From positions 8,243 to 41,622 of the forward strand of contig JAGQTU010000031.1 of the NCBI GenBank assembly GCA_020438865.1: DNA of 33,380 nt, given 5' to 3'. The DNA comes from Mycobacterium sp. (lineage in GTDB: Bacteria; Actinomycetota; Actinomycetes; Mycobacteriales; Mycobacteriaceae). The notes below the pieces were generated by a model. It had not been told where the DNA came from. It was given only the letters and a program-made list of their open reading frames with translations, and did not search any database. This document shows, piece by piece, positions 19,070-26,703 of the stretch. The position numbers were made by a program, and so were the translations under genes. Numbering within the stretch: the stretch's first letter is position 1; every line of letters begins with the position of its first letter.

Positions 19070-19769
19070 GAGACAGGATAGCGGCATCGGCGTGCTCGAC
19101 AAAGCGGTGGGTGTGCTGCACTCGATCGCCGAGTCGCCGTGCGGGCTGGCCGAGCTGTGCGATCGCACCGGCCTGCCGCGCGCCACCGCGCATCGGCTGG
19201 CGGCAGGGCTGGAGGCGCACCGGCTCCTCGCCCGGGACGGCGCCGGGCGCTGGCTGCTCGGGCCCGCACTGACCGAACTGGCCGCCCACGTCCACGATCC
19301 GCTGCTGGCGGCCAGCGCGACGGTACTGCCCCGGCTGCGGGAGATCACCGGCGAGAGTGTGCAGCTCTACCGGCAGGAGGGCACCACCCGAGTCTGCATC
19401 GCCGCACTGGAGCCGGCTGCGGGGCTCCGCGATACCGTGCCGGTTGGTACCCGGCTGCCGATGACGGCGGGTTCGGGCGCCAAGGTGCTGCTGGCCTTCG
19501 GCGACAACGCCACCGCGCAGGCGGTGCTGCCCGCGGCGAAGTTCACCGAACGGTCCCTGGCCGAGGTGCGTCGCCGCGGCTGGGCGCAGAGCGCCGCCGA
19601 ACGGGAGCCTGGGGTGGCCAGTGTCTCCGCACCGGTGCGCGACCGCAGTGGTGCGGTGATCGCCGCGGTCTCGGTCTCCGGACCGATCGACCGGATGGGC
19701 CGGCGCCCGGGAGCCCGGTGGGCGGCCGACCTGCTCGCCGCGTCCGAGGCGCTGACGCGGCGACTGTGA
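19068..19769 (+). CDS. ltbR: IclR-family transcriptional regulator, probable leuCD/trp regulator (LtbR/NdgR type)
   Basis: 233 aa from ATG 19068; no ribosome site, probably leaderless. Residues about 5-60 form a winged helix-turn-helix ([16 protein letters not shown]...[19 protein letters not shown]). Residues about 75-233 form the IclR effector domain ([55 protein letters not shown]). Its divergent position next to leuCD matches LtbR of Corynebacterium and NdgR of Streptomyces, which control leucine genes; the role here is inferred from that context (Rv2989 position). The gene symbol rests on this synteny, not on a search. Confidence 0.9.
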   Translation: MRQDSGIGVLDKAVGVLHSIAESPCGLAELCDRTGLPRATAHRLAAGLEAHRLLARDGAGRWLLGPALTELAAHVHDPLLAASATVLPRLREITGESVQLYRQEGTTRVCIAALEPAAGLRDTVPVGTRLPMTAGSGAKVLLAFGDNATAQAVLPAAKFTERSLAEVRRRGWAQSAAEREPGVASVSAPVRDRSGAVIAAVSVSGPIDRMGRRPGARWAADLLAASEALTRRL

Positions 19770-19811
19770 TCCGGGCGCCGGGCCCGCGCGTGCGCCTGAC
19801 AAACTGACGCC

Positions 19812-20309
19812 ATGGGAACCAACCAGCGCAACCAGATCGTCATGACGGAAGCGGAAATCGCCGAGTTCGTCGCGCGTAGCCGCACCGGCACGATGGCCAC
19901 CATCGGCCCCGACGGCCAGCCGCACCTCGTCGCGATGTGGTACGGCGTCCTTGACGGTGAGATCTGGGTCGAGACCAAGGCCAAATCGCAGAAGGCGGTG
20001 AACCTGCGCCGCGACCCGCGGGTCAGCTTCCTCATCGAGGACGGTATGACCTATGACACCCTGCGCGGGGTCTCCTTCGAGGGAGTGGCCGAGATCGTCG
20101 AGGACCCGGACACCATCTTCAAGGTCGGCGTCAGCGTCTGGGAGCGCTACAACGGCCCCTACACCGACGATCTCAAGCCCGCAGTGGACATGATGATGAA
20201 CAAGCGCGTCGCCGTTCGGATCGTCGCCAAGCGCACCAGGTCCTGGGACCACGGCAAGCTCGGCCTGCCCCCGATGCCGCTGGCCGGCTCCACCGCGCCT
20301 CAGCAGTGA
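19812..20309 (+). CDS. PPOX-class F420-dependent split-barrel protein (FDOR-B)
   Basis: 165 aa from ATG 19812. The sequence follows the flavin/deazaflavin split beta-barrel: MTEAEIAEFVARSRTGTMATIGPDGQPHLVAMWYGVLDGEIWVET in family order, then TKAKSQKAVNLRRDPRVSFLIEDG, FEGVAEIVED and VWERYNGPY. FDOR-B proteins use F420 or bind it for redox of small molecules; the substrate is unknown. It corresponds to Rv2991 by position. The gene lies 42 bp after the IclR gene in the same direction. fbiD, needed to make F420, is in the same window but in another unit. No clear ribosome site. Confidence 0.9.
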   Translation: MGTNQRNQIVMTEAEIAEFVARSRTGTMATIGPDGQPHLVAMWYGVLDGEIWVETKAKSQKAVNLRRDPRVSFLIEDGMTYDTLRGVSFEGVAEIVEDPDTIFKVGVSVWERYNGPYTDDLKPAVDMMMNKRVAVRIVAKRTRSWDHGKLGLPPMPLAGSTAPQQ

Positions 20310-20322
20310 GCGCAACGCCCCA

Positions 20323-22092
20323 CTAGGTGGGCGGCCCGTAGCGGTCGCCACCCCACCGGAAGCTGTTGACGTACTTCCCGATGTCCATGGCCAGTTCGAG
20401 GTTGGCCCCCGACGGCTGACCGTTCCCGTAGTCCGGACTGAAAACGTGGTACGGGCCGACGGCGGCGGCGATCAGCGCGTAGTCGTGTTTGACGGCGGCC
20501 ATGACGATCACCCGCAGCCTGGTGTAGGAAGCGGCCGAGTCCCGCGCGTACACGTCGGCCACCGCGCCGTAGCCCGGTTGGTAACCGACTGAGGCGTTGG
20601 GGATCTCGTAGCTCAGGGTGGCCTCGGGATACTTGCCGCTGATCGCCTGCCAGACGATCTGCTTGGGTGTGCGGCCACGCGCCGGCTCGCCGAAGAGTGC
20701 CAGGCTGCCGGTGTCCCCGCCGATGTATCGCACTTCGACACCGTGCAACCCGGGCGGGTCGAAAGTGGCTTTGTAGGCCGCCTCCTCGGCGGGATAGGCG
20801 ACGGAGAAGGCACCGTCGTCGCTGCTGAAGCGCGGGTTGTTCTCCACCGGGGTGCCCAATGGCGGCCTGCCGCAGTCCGGCGGGCAGACAAAGGCCCTGG
20901 TGGCCGGTGTGATGAGCATGGCCACGCTCACCGCGGCGAGGGCCACGACGCCCAGTCCGGCGGCCAGCGGAGCCAAGACCCGCGGATAGCTCACCGCGGG
21001 GACCGTCGCGGGTCGGGCAGCGGTGGCGACGCCGCACTCGGTGCAGAACGCCGTGGCGGCAGCCACGTGATCGCATTCCGCGCACGGGGTCTGCCCGTCG
21101 TCGCTGGTGCCGTCGTGCACCTCGTGCAGCAGCGCGGCCGCGATCCGGTGCCGCAGCACCACCATCGCGAGCGCGGCGATCAGCAATTGCAACGTGATGT
21201 ACAGCGGCAGGGACAACGGTGCGATGTCCACCAGACCCATCGCGATCATCACCCCCAGCAGCACTGCTGTCGCCGCCGCCAGGGAGGTGCGGCGCCGCCG
21301 AGATGGGTTGTCCCGGAACGTCGTCCACAGGGCGATCCCGAAGATGCCCCCGGTGGCCAGGGAGGCCAACGGCCACGCGATTCCTTCGACCGCAGCCTCC
21401 CCGAGCGAGGCGGCGACCGACTGGTCCCGGGCGGTCACACCCAGCGCCAACTGCGGCACCAGCAGCGCGATGGCGGCGGCCCGGTCGAAGACCACGGCGC
21501 CCAAGGCGCCGAGGGCGTAGCCGCTGAGCGCCTTTCGGGTGCACCGGTTCAGGACCCACACCACGATGGCCGGCACCACCATGAGCAGCGCCTGGGTGAT
21601 CGGGATCGCCACCCCGGAGAACAAGACATGGGAGAGATCGGTGTGCGAACCGAGCGCCGCCCGGTAGGCGGCCGTGACGATCGGACCCGCGATCAGCGCC
21701 CACCCCACGCCGAGCCCCGCACCGACGACTGTGGCCACGACGACATCCCGCCGCGGAAGGCCGATCTGACGCAGATAGAGCGCGAACAGCAGGAGCAGCC
21801 CGCAGGTGGCCGCCGCGATCATCGCGGCCTGCCAGCGCAGCAGGGCGAATACGGCCAGCGTCAGCGCCACGACGAGGAGCCCGGCGCGAAAGCTGTTGCG
21901 CGAGCGTCTCGATAGTTGAGGAAAAAGCGAACTCGTGATCCGTGGACTCAGCACGCGTTGCCCGGGAGCCGCGGGGTAAGTATCGCGGCGCAGTCGTCCG
22001 GCACGGCCGTCGGATTGTCGCGCACCGCAGGTTCCGCAGTACCGGCCCACCGCCGCCTCGTCGTCGCAACCCGGGCGGTGCGTGGCGGGCAC
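20323..22092 (-). CDS. Polytopic membrane protein with two zinc ribbons and an extracytoplasmic C-terminal domain
   Basis: 589 aa from GTG 22092, which begins 1 nt after the sedolisin stop (TAGgGTG), so translation is coupled. Order: an N-terminal ribbon-like motif (C9, C19xxC22, with His5 as possible fourth ligand), then about eight membrane segments between residues about 65 and 340, then a complete CxxC-N11-CxxC zinc ribbon (CAEC...CTEC), a ninth membrane segment (LAAGLGVVALAAVSVAMLI), and a C-terminal domain of about 190 aa. Eight spans between the ribbons would place both in the cytoplasm and the C-terminal domain outside. I do not recognise a named family, and PrsW-type catalytic residues are not evident. 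An open frame continues upstream over the sedolisin end but is not protein-like. Confidence 0.8.
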   Translation of the reverse strand: MPATHRPGCDDEAAVGRYCGTCGARQSDGRAGRLRRDTYPAAPGQRVLSPRITSSLFPQLSRRSRNSFRAGLLVVALTLAVFALLRWQAAMIAAATCGLLLLFALYLRQIGLPRRDVVVATVVGAGLGVGWALIAGPIVTAAYRAALGSHTDLSHVLFSGVAIPITQALLMVVPAIVVWVLNRCTRKALSGYALGALGAVVFDRAAAIALLVPQLALGVTARDQSVAASLGEAAVEGIAWPLASLATGGIFGIALWTTFRDNPSRRRRTSLAAATAVLLGVMIAMGLVDIAPLSLPLYITLQLLIAALAMVVLRHRIAAALLHEVHDGTSDDGQTPCAECDHVAAATAFCTECGVATAARPATVPAVSYPRVLAPLAAGLGVVALAAVSVAMLITPATRAFVCPPDCGRPPLGTPVENNPRFSSDDGAFSVAYPAEEAAYKATFDPPGLHGVEVRYIGGDTGSLALFGEPARGRTPKQIVWQAISGKYPEATLSYEIPNASVGYQPGYGAVADVYARDSAASYTRLRVIVMAAVKHDYALIAAAVGPYHVFSPDYGNGQPSGANLELAMDIGKYVNSFRWGGDRYGPPT

Positions 22093-22093
22093 C

Positions 22094-23710
22094 CTACCCA
22101 CCGCCGGGGTCGTAGTGATACGCCAACGACTGCGCGGCCTGAGCATCGAGCAGGTCGCGCGCGAGGTTGTCGACATCCGGCGTGCCAAGCCCGGTCACCA
22201 GGTCATAGCCCTCAGTGGCGGTGTCGACGGCGTTGCCGCCCAACGTAATATCGTGGAAGCCCGGCAACCGGGAGCCGGCCGCGACCCGATAGAGCAGCGG
22301 CGTGATGTCACCGACCGCGGCGCCGCCATGATCGATCAGATACTGATTCATCAACACCGTCAGGCCGGCCCAGATCGGCGCGGCCTGCGAGGTGCCGGCG
22401 CCGATCCGCAGGACCTGATCGAAAACGATCTTCACACCGGTGAACGGGTCGGCCACCGCGGAGACATCGGGAACCAGTCGATGCGTCGAATCCCTTTTCA
22501 CCACCACGTCGTGCTGGTAGGCCGGACGGCCGAACAATCGCGACGTCCCCCCGCTGGAGCCCTGCGACATCGGCACGTCGATCCAGGCCTGCTCCTGCAG
22601 CCACCTACCGTCCAGATCGGTCGACAGCGTGGTGCCACCGACCGCGGTGATCTCGGGCAGCGCAGCGATGGTGTCCACCCCGATGTCGTGGGGGCCGGGT
22701 GCGCTCGACCAGTCCTTGCCGCCCTTGCATTCCAGGCCGCCGACGTCGCCGGTTGCATCGAAGACAGTGATGCCGCGGCGGTGCGCGTTCGTCAGGGCAG
22801 CGCGGACGGGGGCCAGATCGGCCTCCGCCGCGAAGGCATCGCAGCCCCAGCCGATCGACAAGCTCCACACCGACCCGGGAAACTGGCGGGCCGCGTCGTC
22901 GAACATCCGGCCGATCTTCTCGAAGGTTCCCCCGCCCTGCAGCGTCGGGCGGGCGTTGACGACCACCAGTCGGGCATCGGGGGCGATCGCGTGGGCGACC
23001 TCGAGATCCATCACGGTCTCGCCGTGCGGCGGGTCGAGCGGTGCGCCGATCACCACCGGCGCGAAGCGCGGTAGCCCGGAGATGTCGGCGAACATGTCGA
23101 GGTCACGCTGGTCGTAACCGTCGAACCCGAAGATCACTATCGTGGCGCCCTTTCCGGTGTAGCCGGCGTCGACAAGTGGGGTCGCGTTGTAGGTCGTCAA
23201 CAGATGCCGAGGCGTCAGACCGGGTCGGGGCACATCACGGGGAAACGCCGGGAGCGCCGTTCGGTACGGCAGGTAGCTCAGGATCCGGCCGACGGCGGTG
23301 ACCTCGCCGCGCAACGCGAACGGCAGCGGCGGTTGGTGCGTCGACGCATAGAACACCTGCCCGCGCCGACCGTGGTAGTCGTGCACCGGCACCGCGAACG
23401 CCGCCGCCAGACGCCCGGCCGGGCCGGTGACGATCGCCCAGTCGTCGCCGGCCCGCCAGCGCACCGCCAGGCCGTGCGAATCGGCCCAACCGATCAGCGT
23501 GCCCGGCGGTGTTGCTCCGGACAGCGTGACCGTGAGCTGAGCATCGGCCGCCCGCGACGGACCCAGGTCCGTCGACGCCGCCAGCAGCGAGGCGTACGGC
23601 CCGGTGATGGCGGAGTCATCCGGGCCTCGCCACACCGTCGGTCCCGACGCCGTGGCCAGCACCAGCAGGGTGGCGGCGGCCAGGACCGCGAAGCGGTACG
23701 GCCCGCTCAT
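22094..23710 (-). CDS. Secreted sedolisin-family (S53) serine-carboxyl protease
   Basis: 538 aa from ATG 23710. Residues 1-23 are a signal peptide (FAVLAAATLLVLATASG). Residues about 35-160 are a pro-kumamolisin activation domain. The catalytic domain has Glu231 and Asp235 in GETVMDLEVAH, oxyanion Asp322 in DATGDVGG and nucleophile Ser441 in GAGTSQAAPIWAG, so the full sedolisin set is intact. HDITLGG near 486 and GYDLVTGLGTPD near 501 resemble the calcium-binding end. The known family are acid-active endopeptidases that self-process. No ribosome site precedes the ATG. Instead it overlaps by ATGA with an 8-codon upstream ORF that has a good one. The membrane-protein gene follows 1 nt after the stop. 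Confidence 0.93.
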   Translation of the reverse strand: MSGPYRFAVLAAATLLVLATASGPTVWRGPDDSAITGPYASLLAASTDLGPSRAADAQLTVTLSGATPPGTLIGWADSHGLAVRWRAGDDWAIVTGPAGRLAAAFAVPVHDYHGRRGQVFYASTHQPPLPFALRGEVTAVGRILSYLPYRTALPAFPRDVPRPGLTPRHLLTTYNATPLVDAGYTGKGATIVIFGFDGYDQRDLDMFADISGLPRFAPVVIGAPLDPPHGETVMDLEVAHAIAPDARLVVVNARPTLQGGGTFEKIGRMFDDAARQFPGSVWSLSIGWGCDAFAAEADLAPVRAALTNAHRRGITVFDATGDVGGLECKGGKDWSSAPGPHDIGVDTIAALPEITAVGGTTLSTDLDGRWLQEQAWIDVPMSQGSSGGTSRLFGRPAYQHDVVVKRDSTHRLVPDVSAVADPFTGVKIVFDQVLRIGAGTSQAAPIWAGLTVLMNQYLIDHGGAAVGDITPLLYRVAAGSRLPGFHDITLGGNAVDTATEGYDLVTGLGTPDVDNLARDLLDAQAAQSLAYHYDPGGG

Positions 23711-23733
23711 CGAACGCGGTCGTGCACTGCCAT
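23707..23733 (-). CDS. Possible 8-codon leader peptide upstream of the sedolisin gene
   Basis: ATG 23733 opens a frame reading MAVHDRVR and stops at TGA 23709-23707, which overlaps the sedolisin ATG as ATGA. AAAGGA lies 7 nt upstream of this ATG, an ideal ribosome site, whereas the sedolisin ATG has none of its own. This supports ribosome hand-over from the short frame. No homology can be expected at this length. Confidence 0.4.
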   Translation of the reverse strand: MAVHDRVR

Positions 23734-23736
23734 CGG

Positions 23737-23781
23737 ATAATCCTTTCGATGCAGGACTACTGCGCCTCGTCCAAGGATTAT
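23737..23781 (-). promoter_or_regulatory. Inverted repeat covering the ribosome-binding site in the sedolisin leader
   Basis: On the minus strand ATAATCCTT (23781-23773) pairs perfectly with AAGGATTAT (23745-23737), nine base pairs, with 27 nt between. Inside the loop GGAC and GTCC can form an inner stem. The 3' arm contains the AAGGA ribosome site of the leader ORF, so folding would hide it. Alternatively the 5' arm overlaps CATAAT, a possible -10 element, in which case the repeat would act as a DNA operator. Confidence 0.5.
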
Positions 23782-23827
23782 GTGCTGATCGCGGTGGAAA
23801 GCCGAACCATTGCGGATGAGAGTCGAT

Positions 23828-23903
23828 TGGTAGCCCCGATGGGATTCGAACCCACGCTACCGCCGTGAGAGGGCGGCGTCCTAGGCCGCTAGACGACGGG
23901 GCC
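23828..23903 (-). tRNA. tRNA-Glu (anticodon CUC)
   Basis: Minus-strand cloverleaf from 23903: acceptor GGCCCCG with CGGGGCT (a terminal G-U pair), D arm GTCT...GGAC, anticodon stem CCGCC/GGCGG with loop CTCTCAC (anticodon CTC), T loop TTCGAAT, discriminator A at 23831, and an encoded CCA at 23830-23828. The body is 73 nt. Confidence 0.96.
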
Positions 23904-23943
23904 AAGACCAATCCACGGGCGCCGCAGGGCGCACCGGTCAGCC

Positions 23944-23949
23944 AGCATA
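23944..23949 (-). promoter_or_regulatory. Possible -10 element for tRNA-Glu
   Basis: TATGCT on the minus strand lies about 40 bp before the tRNA-Glu 5' end and would start transcription near 23937. No convincing -35 element is seen. The direct repeat GAGCGACGTGC (23955-23965 and 23976-23986) lies just upstream. Alternatively the tRNA is read through from tRNA-Gln. Confidence 0.3.
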
Positions 23950-23993
23950 TCTCAGAGCGACGTGCCGACGAAATTGAGCGACGTGCGATCGAT

Positions 23994-24068
23994 TGGCTGG
24001 GGTACCAGGACTCGAACCTAGAATGGCTGAACCAGAATCAGCTGTGTTGCCAATTACACCATACCCCA
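23994..24068 (-). tRNA. tRNA-Gln (anticodon CUG)
   Basis: Minus-strand cloverleaf from 24068: acceptor TGGGGTA with TACCCCA, D arm GTGT...ACAC, anticodon stem GCTGA/TCAGC with loop TTCTGGT (anticodon CTG), T arm with TTCGAGT, discriminator G at 23997, and an encoded CCA at 23996-23994. The body is 72 nt. Mycobacteria lack glutaminyl-tRNA synthetase, so the adjacent GltX should mischarge this tRNA with Glu before amidation by GatCAB. Confidence 0.96.
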
Positions 24069-24106
24069 TTGGCTGCCTATAACCGCTGGTCAGAGAGCCG
24101 TCACCT

Positions 24107-24112
24107 AGTGTA
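24107..24112 (-). promoter_or_regulatory. Possible -10 element for the tRNA-Gln transcript
   Basis: TACACT on the minus strand lies about 39 bp upstream of the tRNA-Gln 5' end and predicts a start near 24100. The -35 region is not clear, so this is a weak call. Confidence 0.35.
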
Positions 24113-24181
24113 GCGGGTGATTGCGGCCAATCCGACAGCTGTTGCGGGCCGACGAGCACACTATCAAAGATCTGGCCACCG

Positions 24182-25651
24182 TTATTCGGCCACCCCGGCG
24201 CGCTCCCGCGCCGCGCGCAATCGCCGCAGGCTGCGGTCGCGGCCGAGCAACTCCAACGACTCGAACAGCGGGGGGCTCACCGTGGAACCGGTCACAGCCA
24301 CCCGGATCGGCCCGAACGCCTTGCGCGGCTTGAGTTGCAGACCGTCCAGCAGCGCGGCCTTCAGCGCCTCCTCGATCCCACCGGCCGACCACTCCGCGAC
24401 GCCGTCGAGCGCGCCGATCGCGGCGTCCAGCACCGGCGCCGCGTCGTCGCCGAGTTCCTTCGCGGCGGCCCTGGGGTCCAGTTCGTAGGCATCGTCGTTG
24501 AAGAACTTCAGTAGCTCCCACGCGTCGGAGAGCACCACGATGCGGGTCTGCACCAGTTCGGCGGCGGCGGCGAACCCGCGCTCGTCGAGCCCGGTGTCGT
24601 GGCCGTGGCCGTCGAAGTAGTCGCGCAGCCGCCCGGTGAAATCAGCGGGCTCGAGGCTGCGGATGTGCTCGGCGTTGATGGCGTCGGCCTTCTTCTGGTC
24701 GAACCGGGCCGGGTTGGAGTTGACGTCGACGACGTCGAAGGCGGCCACCATCTCCTCGAGGGTGAACACGTCACGGTCATCGGCGATCCCCCAGCCGAGG
24801 AGCGCCAGATAGTTCAGCAGGCCTTCGGGCAGGAAGCCGCGGTCGCGGTGCAGAAACAGGTTGGACTGTGGGTCACGCTTGGACAGCTTCTTGGTGCCCT
24901 CCCCCAGAACCGTTGGCAGATGGGCGAATTCCGGGACCCTGTCCGCCACACCGATGCGCATGAGCGCCTGGTACAGCGCGATCTGGCGCGGTGTCGACGG
25001 GAGCAGGTCCTCGCCGCGCAGCACGTGGGTGATCTTCATCAGCGCGTCGTCGACCGGATTGACCAAGGTGTACAACGGTTCTCCGGTGGCCCGCGTCAGC
25101 GCGAAGTCCGGCACCGTGCCTGCGCCGAACGTCGTCGTGCCGCGGACAAGGTCGTGCCAGGTGAGGTCGGTGTCCGGCATCCGCAGCCGCAGCACCGGTT
25201 TGCGGCCCTCGGCCTCGAACGCGGCGCGCTGCTGCTCGGTCAGGTCGCGGTCGTAGTTGTCGTAACCCAGCTTGGGGTTGCGCCCGGCGGCGATGTGGCG
25301 GGCCTCGACCTCCTCCGGCGTCGAGTACGCCGGGTAGGCCTCGCCGGATTCGCGGAGCTTCTCAACGACCGCGCGGTAGATCTCGGTGCGTTGCGACTGG
25401 CGGTACGGCCCGTGTGGCCCACCGACTTCGGGGCCCTCGTCCCAGTTCAGGCCGAGCCAGCGCAGGGCGTCGAGGATCGCTGCGTAGCTCTCCTCGGAGT
25501 CCCGCTGGGCGTCGGTGTCCTCGATGCGGAACACGAATGTCCCGCCGGTGTGCCGGGCATATGCCCAGTTGAACAGCGCGGTCCGGACCAGGCCGACGTG
25601 CGGGGTGCCGGTCGGGGACGGACAAAACCGGACGCGTACCGGCACACTCAT
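24182..25651 (-). CDS. gltX: Glutamyl-tRNA synthetase (non-discriminating type expected)
   Basis: 489 aa from ATG 25651. It charges tRNA-Glu, and in bacteria without GlnRS also tRNA-Gln, with glutamate. Seen: the class I signature [24 protein letters not shown] (HIGH equivalent HVGL), [47 protein letters not shown], and the KMSKS equivalent [13 protein letters not shown] helical anticodon-binding C-terminal domain follows. The start overlaps the stop of the upstream FAH gene as TGATG, so the two are translationally coupled. Both substrate tRNA genes lie just downstream on the same strand. Confidence 0.98.
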   Translation of the reverse strand: MSVPVRVRFCPSPTGTPHVGLVRTALFNWAYARHTGGTFVFRIEDTDAQRDSEESYAAILDALRWLGLNWDEGPEVGGPHGPYRQSQRTEIYRAVVEKLRESGEAYPAYSTPEEVEARHIAAGRNPKLGYDNYDRDLTEQQRAAFEAEGRKPVLRLRMPDTDLTWHDLVRGTTTFGAGTVPDFALTRATGEPLYTLVNPVDDALMKITHVLRGEDLLPSTPRQIALYQALMRIGVADRVPEFAHLPTVLGEGTKKLSKRDPQSNLFLHRDRGFLPEGLLNYLALLGWGIADDRDVFTLEEMVAAFDVVDVNSNPARFDQKKADAINAEHIRSLEPADFTGRLRDYFDGHGHDTGLDERGFAAAAELVQTRIVVLSDAWELLKFFNDDAYELDPRAAAKELGDDAAPVLDAAIGALDGVAEWSAGGIEEALKAALLDGLQLKPRKAFGPIRVAVTGSTVSPPLFESLELLGRDRSLRRLRAARERAGVAE

Positions 25652-26427
25652 CAGTTGTCCTTCCTGATGACGGGGTTGGTCAACGTTCCGATGCCCTCGA
25701 TCGAGATCGCGACGGTGTCACCGTGCTCGAGCGGACCGACGCCCTCGGGTGTGCCGGTGAGGATGAGATCGCCCGGCAGCAGCGTCATCACGGCCGAGAT
25801 CCACTCGATGATCGCCCCGATGTCGTGGATCATCAGCGATGTCCGGCTCAGCTGCCTGACCTCGCCATTGACCTCGGTGCGGATCTCCAGGTCGGAGGGG
25901 TCGAGATCGGTGACGATCCACGGGCCGACCGGGCAGAAGGTGTCGTGGCCCTTGGCTCGCATCCACTGCCCGTCGGCCTTCTGCTGATCGCGCGCCGACA
26001 CGTCGTTCGCGATGGTGTAGCCCAGGATGTTCTCGGCGGCCCGGGCGGCCGGGACGTCCTTGCACGGCCGGCCGATCACGATGGCCAGCTCCCCCTCGTG
26101 GTGCACCGGCGAGGCGTTGGCAGGCAACTGAATCGGCACATTGGGCCCGATGATCGCGGTGTTCGGCTTGAGGAAGATCACCGGGTCATCAGCCGCCTCA
26201 CCGCCCATCTCCTCGATGTGCGCCAGGTAGTTCTTGCCCATGCAGACGACCTTGCTGGCCAGGATGGGGGCCAGCAGCCGCACATCGGCCAGCGGCCAGG
26301 ACCGGCCGGTGAACGTCGGCGTCCCGAACGGGTGCTCGGCGATCTCCCGGGCGGTCGCCGCGGCGCCCTCCCCCTCGATGCTGACGAAGGCGACCCCGTC
26401 GGGGCTGGCGATTCGACCGAGACGCAT
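25651..26427 (-). CDS. Fumarylacetoacetate hydrolase (FAH) family protein
   Basis: 258 aa from ATG 26427. Seen: [31 protein letters not shown], and the metal-binding residues Glu111 and Glu113 in [11 protein letters not shown] and Asp142 in [13 protein letters not shown], then [27 protein letters not shown] and [11 protein letters not shown]. The family includes acylpyruvate hydrolases, HpcE-type isomerases and oxaloacetate decarboxylase/tautomerase-like enzymes; which reaction applies here is not decidable. It corresponds to Rv2993c. The open frame extends upstream through a tandem repeat array (translated PRRGLMGPRRRHAVTDCA), but homology begins only at [11 protein letters not shown]. Confidence 0.93.
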   Translation of the reverse strand: MRLGRIASPDGVAFVSIEGEGAAATAREIAEHPFGTPTFTGRSWPLADVRLLAPILASKVVCMGKNYLAHIEEMGGEAADDPVIFLKPNTAIIGPNVPIQLPANASPVHHEGELAIVIGRPCKDVPAARAAENILGYTIANDVSARDQQKADGQWMRAKGHDTFCPVGPWIVTDLDPSDLEIRTEVNGEVRQLSRTSLMIHDIGAIIEWISAVMTLLPGDLILTGTPEGVGPLEHGDTVAISIEGIGTLTNPVIRKDN

Positions 26428-26442
26428 TCGGTAGAGCCTAGT

Positions 26443-26598
26443 GTGGCGACGACGCGGGCCCATCAAGCCCCGACGAGGAGCCGCACAGTCGGTGACAGCG
26501 TGGCGACGACGCGGGCCCATCAAGCCCCGACGAGGAGCCGCACAGTCGGTGACAGCGTGGCGACGACGCGGGCCCATCAAGCCCCGACGAGGAGCCGG
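26443..26598. repeat. MIRU-like tandem repeat, 57-bp unit, about 2.7 copies
   Basis: Copies start at 26443, 26500 and 26557 with GTGGCGACGACGCGGGCCCA and are identical over their shared length; the third ends after GAGGAGCCG. The unit contains CGACGACGCGG and GACGAGGAG at similar spacing to the array at 11888-12029, and resembles the MIRU layout as I remember it. The unit is a multiple of three and keeps an open frame on both strands. Confidence 0.93.
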
Positions 26599-26606
26599 AT
26601 CAGAAA

Positions 26607-26641
26607 TCACGCACAACTCCACTCCCACTTCTTGTGCGTGA
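26607..26641. promoter_or_regulatory. Perfect 10-bp inverted repeat upstream of the MFS gene
   Basis: TCACGCACAA (26607-26616) and TTGTGCGTGA (26632-26641) are exact reverse complements with 15 bases between. It is located between divergent FAH and MFS genes, so it is not placed as a terminator for either. It is a candidate operator or leader hairpin. Confidence 0.6.
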
Positions 26642-26658
26642 GTTCTGCCCGAATGGCC

Positions 26659-26688
26659 GCCGCGCGTTTTCAACGCCTGCCGCGCGGC
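26659..26688. promoter_or_regulatory. Second inverted repeat upstream of the MFS gene
   Basis: GCCGCGCG (26659-26666) and CGCGCGGC (26681-26688) are exact reverse complements with a 14-base loop, ending 15 bp before the MFS start. GC-rich DNA yields such arms by chance more easily than the 10-bp dyad just upstream. Confidence 0.4.
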
Positions 26689-26703
26689 TGCGATCATGAA
26701 CGG

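Noticed and set aside
20300-22069. Alternative minus-strand frame over the membrane-protein gene
   Set aside because: Its translation is Arg/Gly-rich without membrane segments, while the chosen frame shows clear spans and CxxC pairs.
26443-26598. CRISPR array
   Set aside because: The units are contiguous and nearly identical with no unique spacers, and there are no cas genes; the same applies to the arrays at 5888 and 11888.
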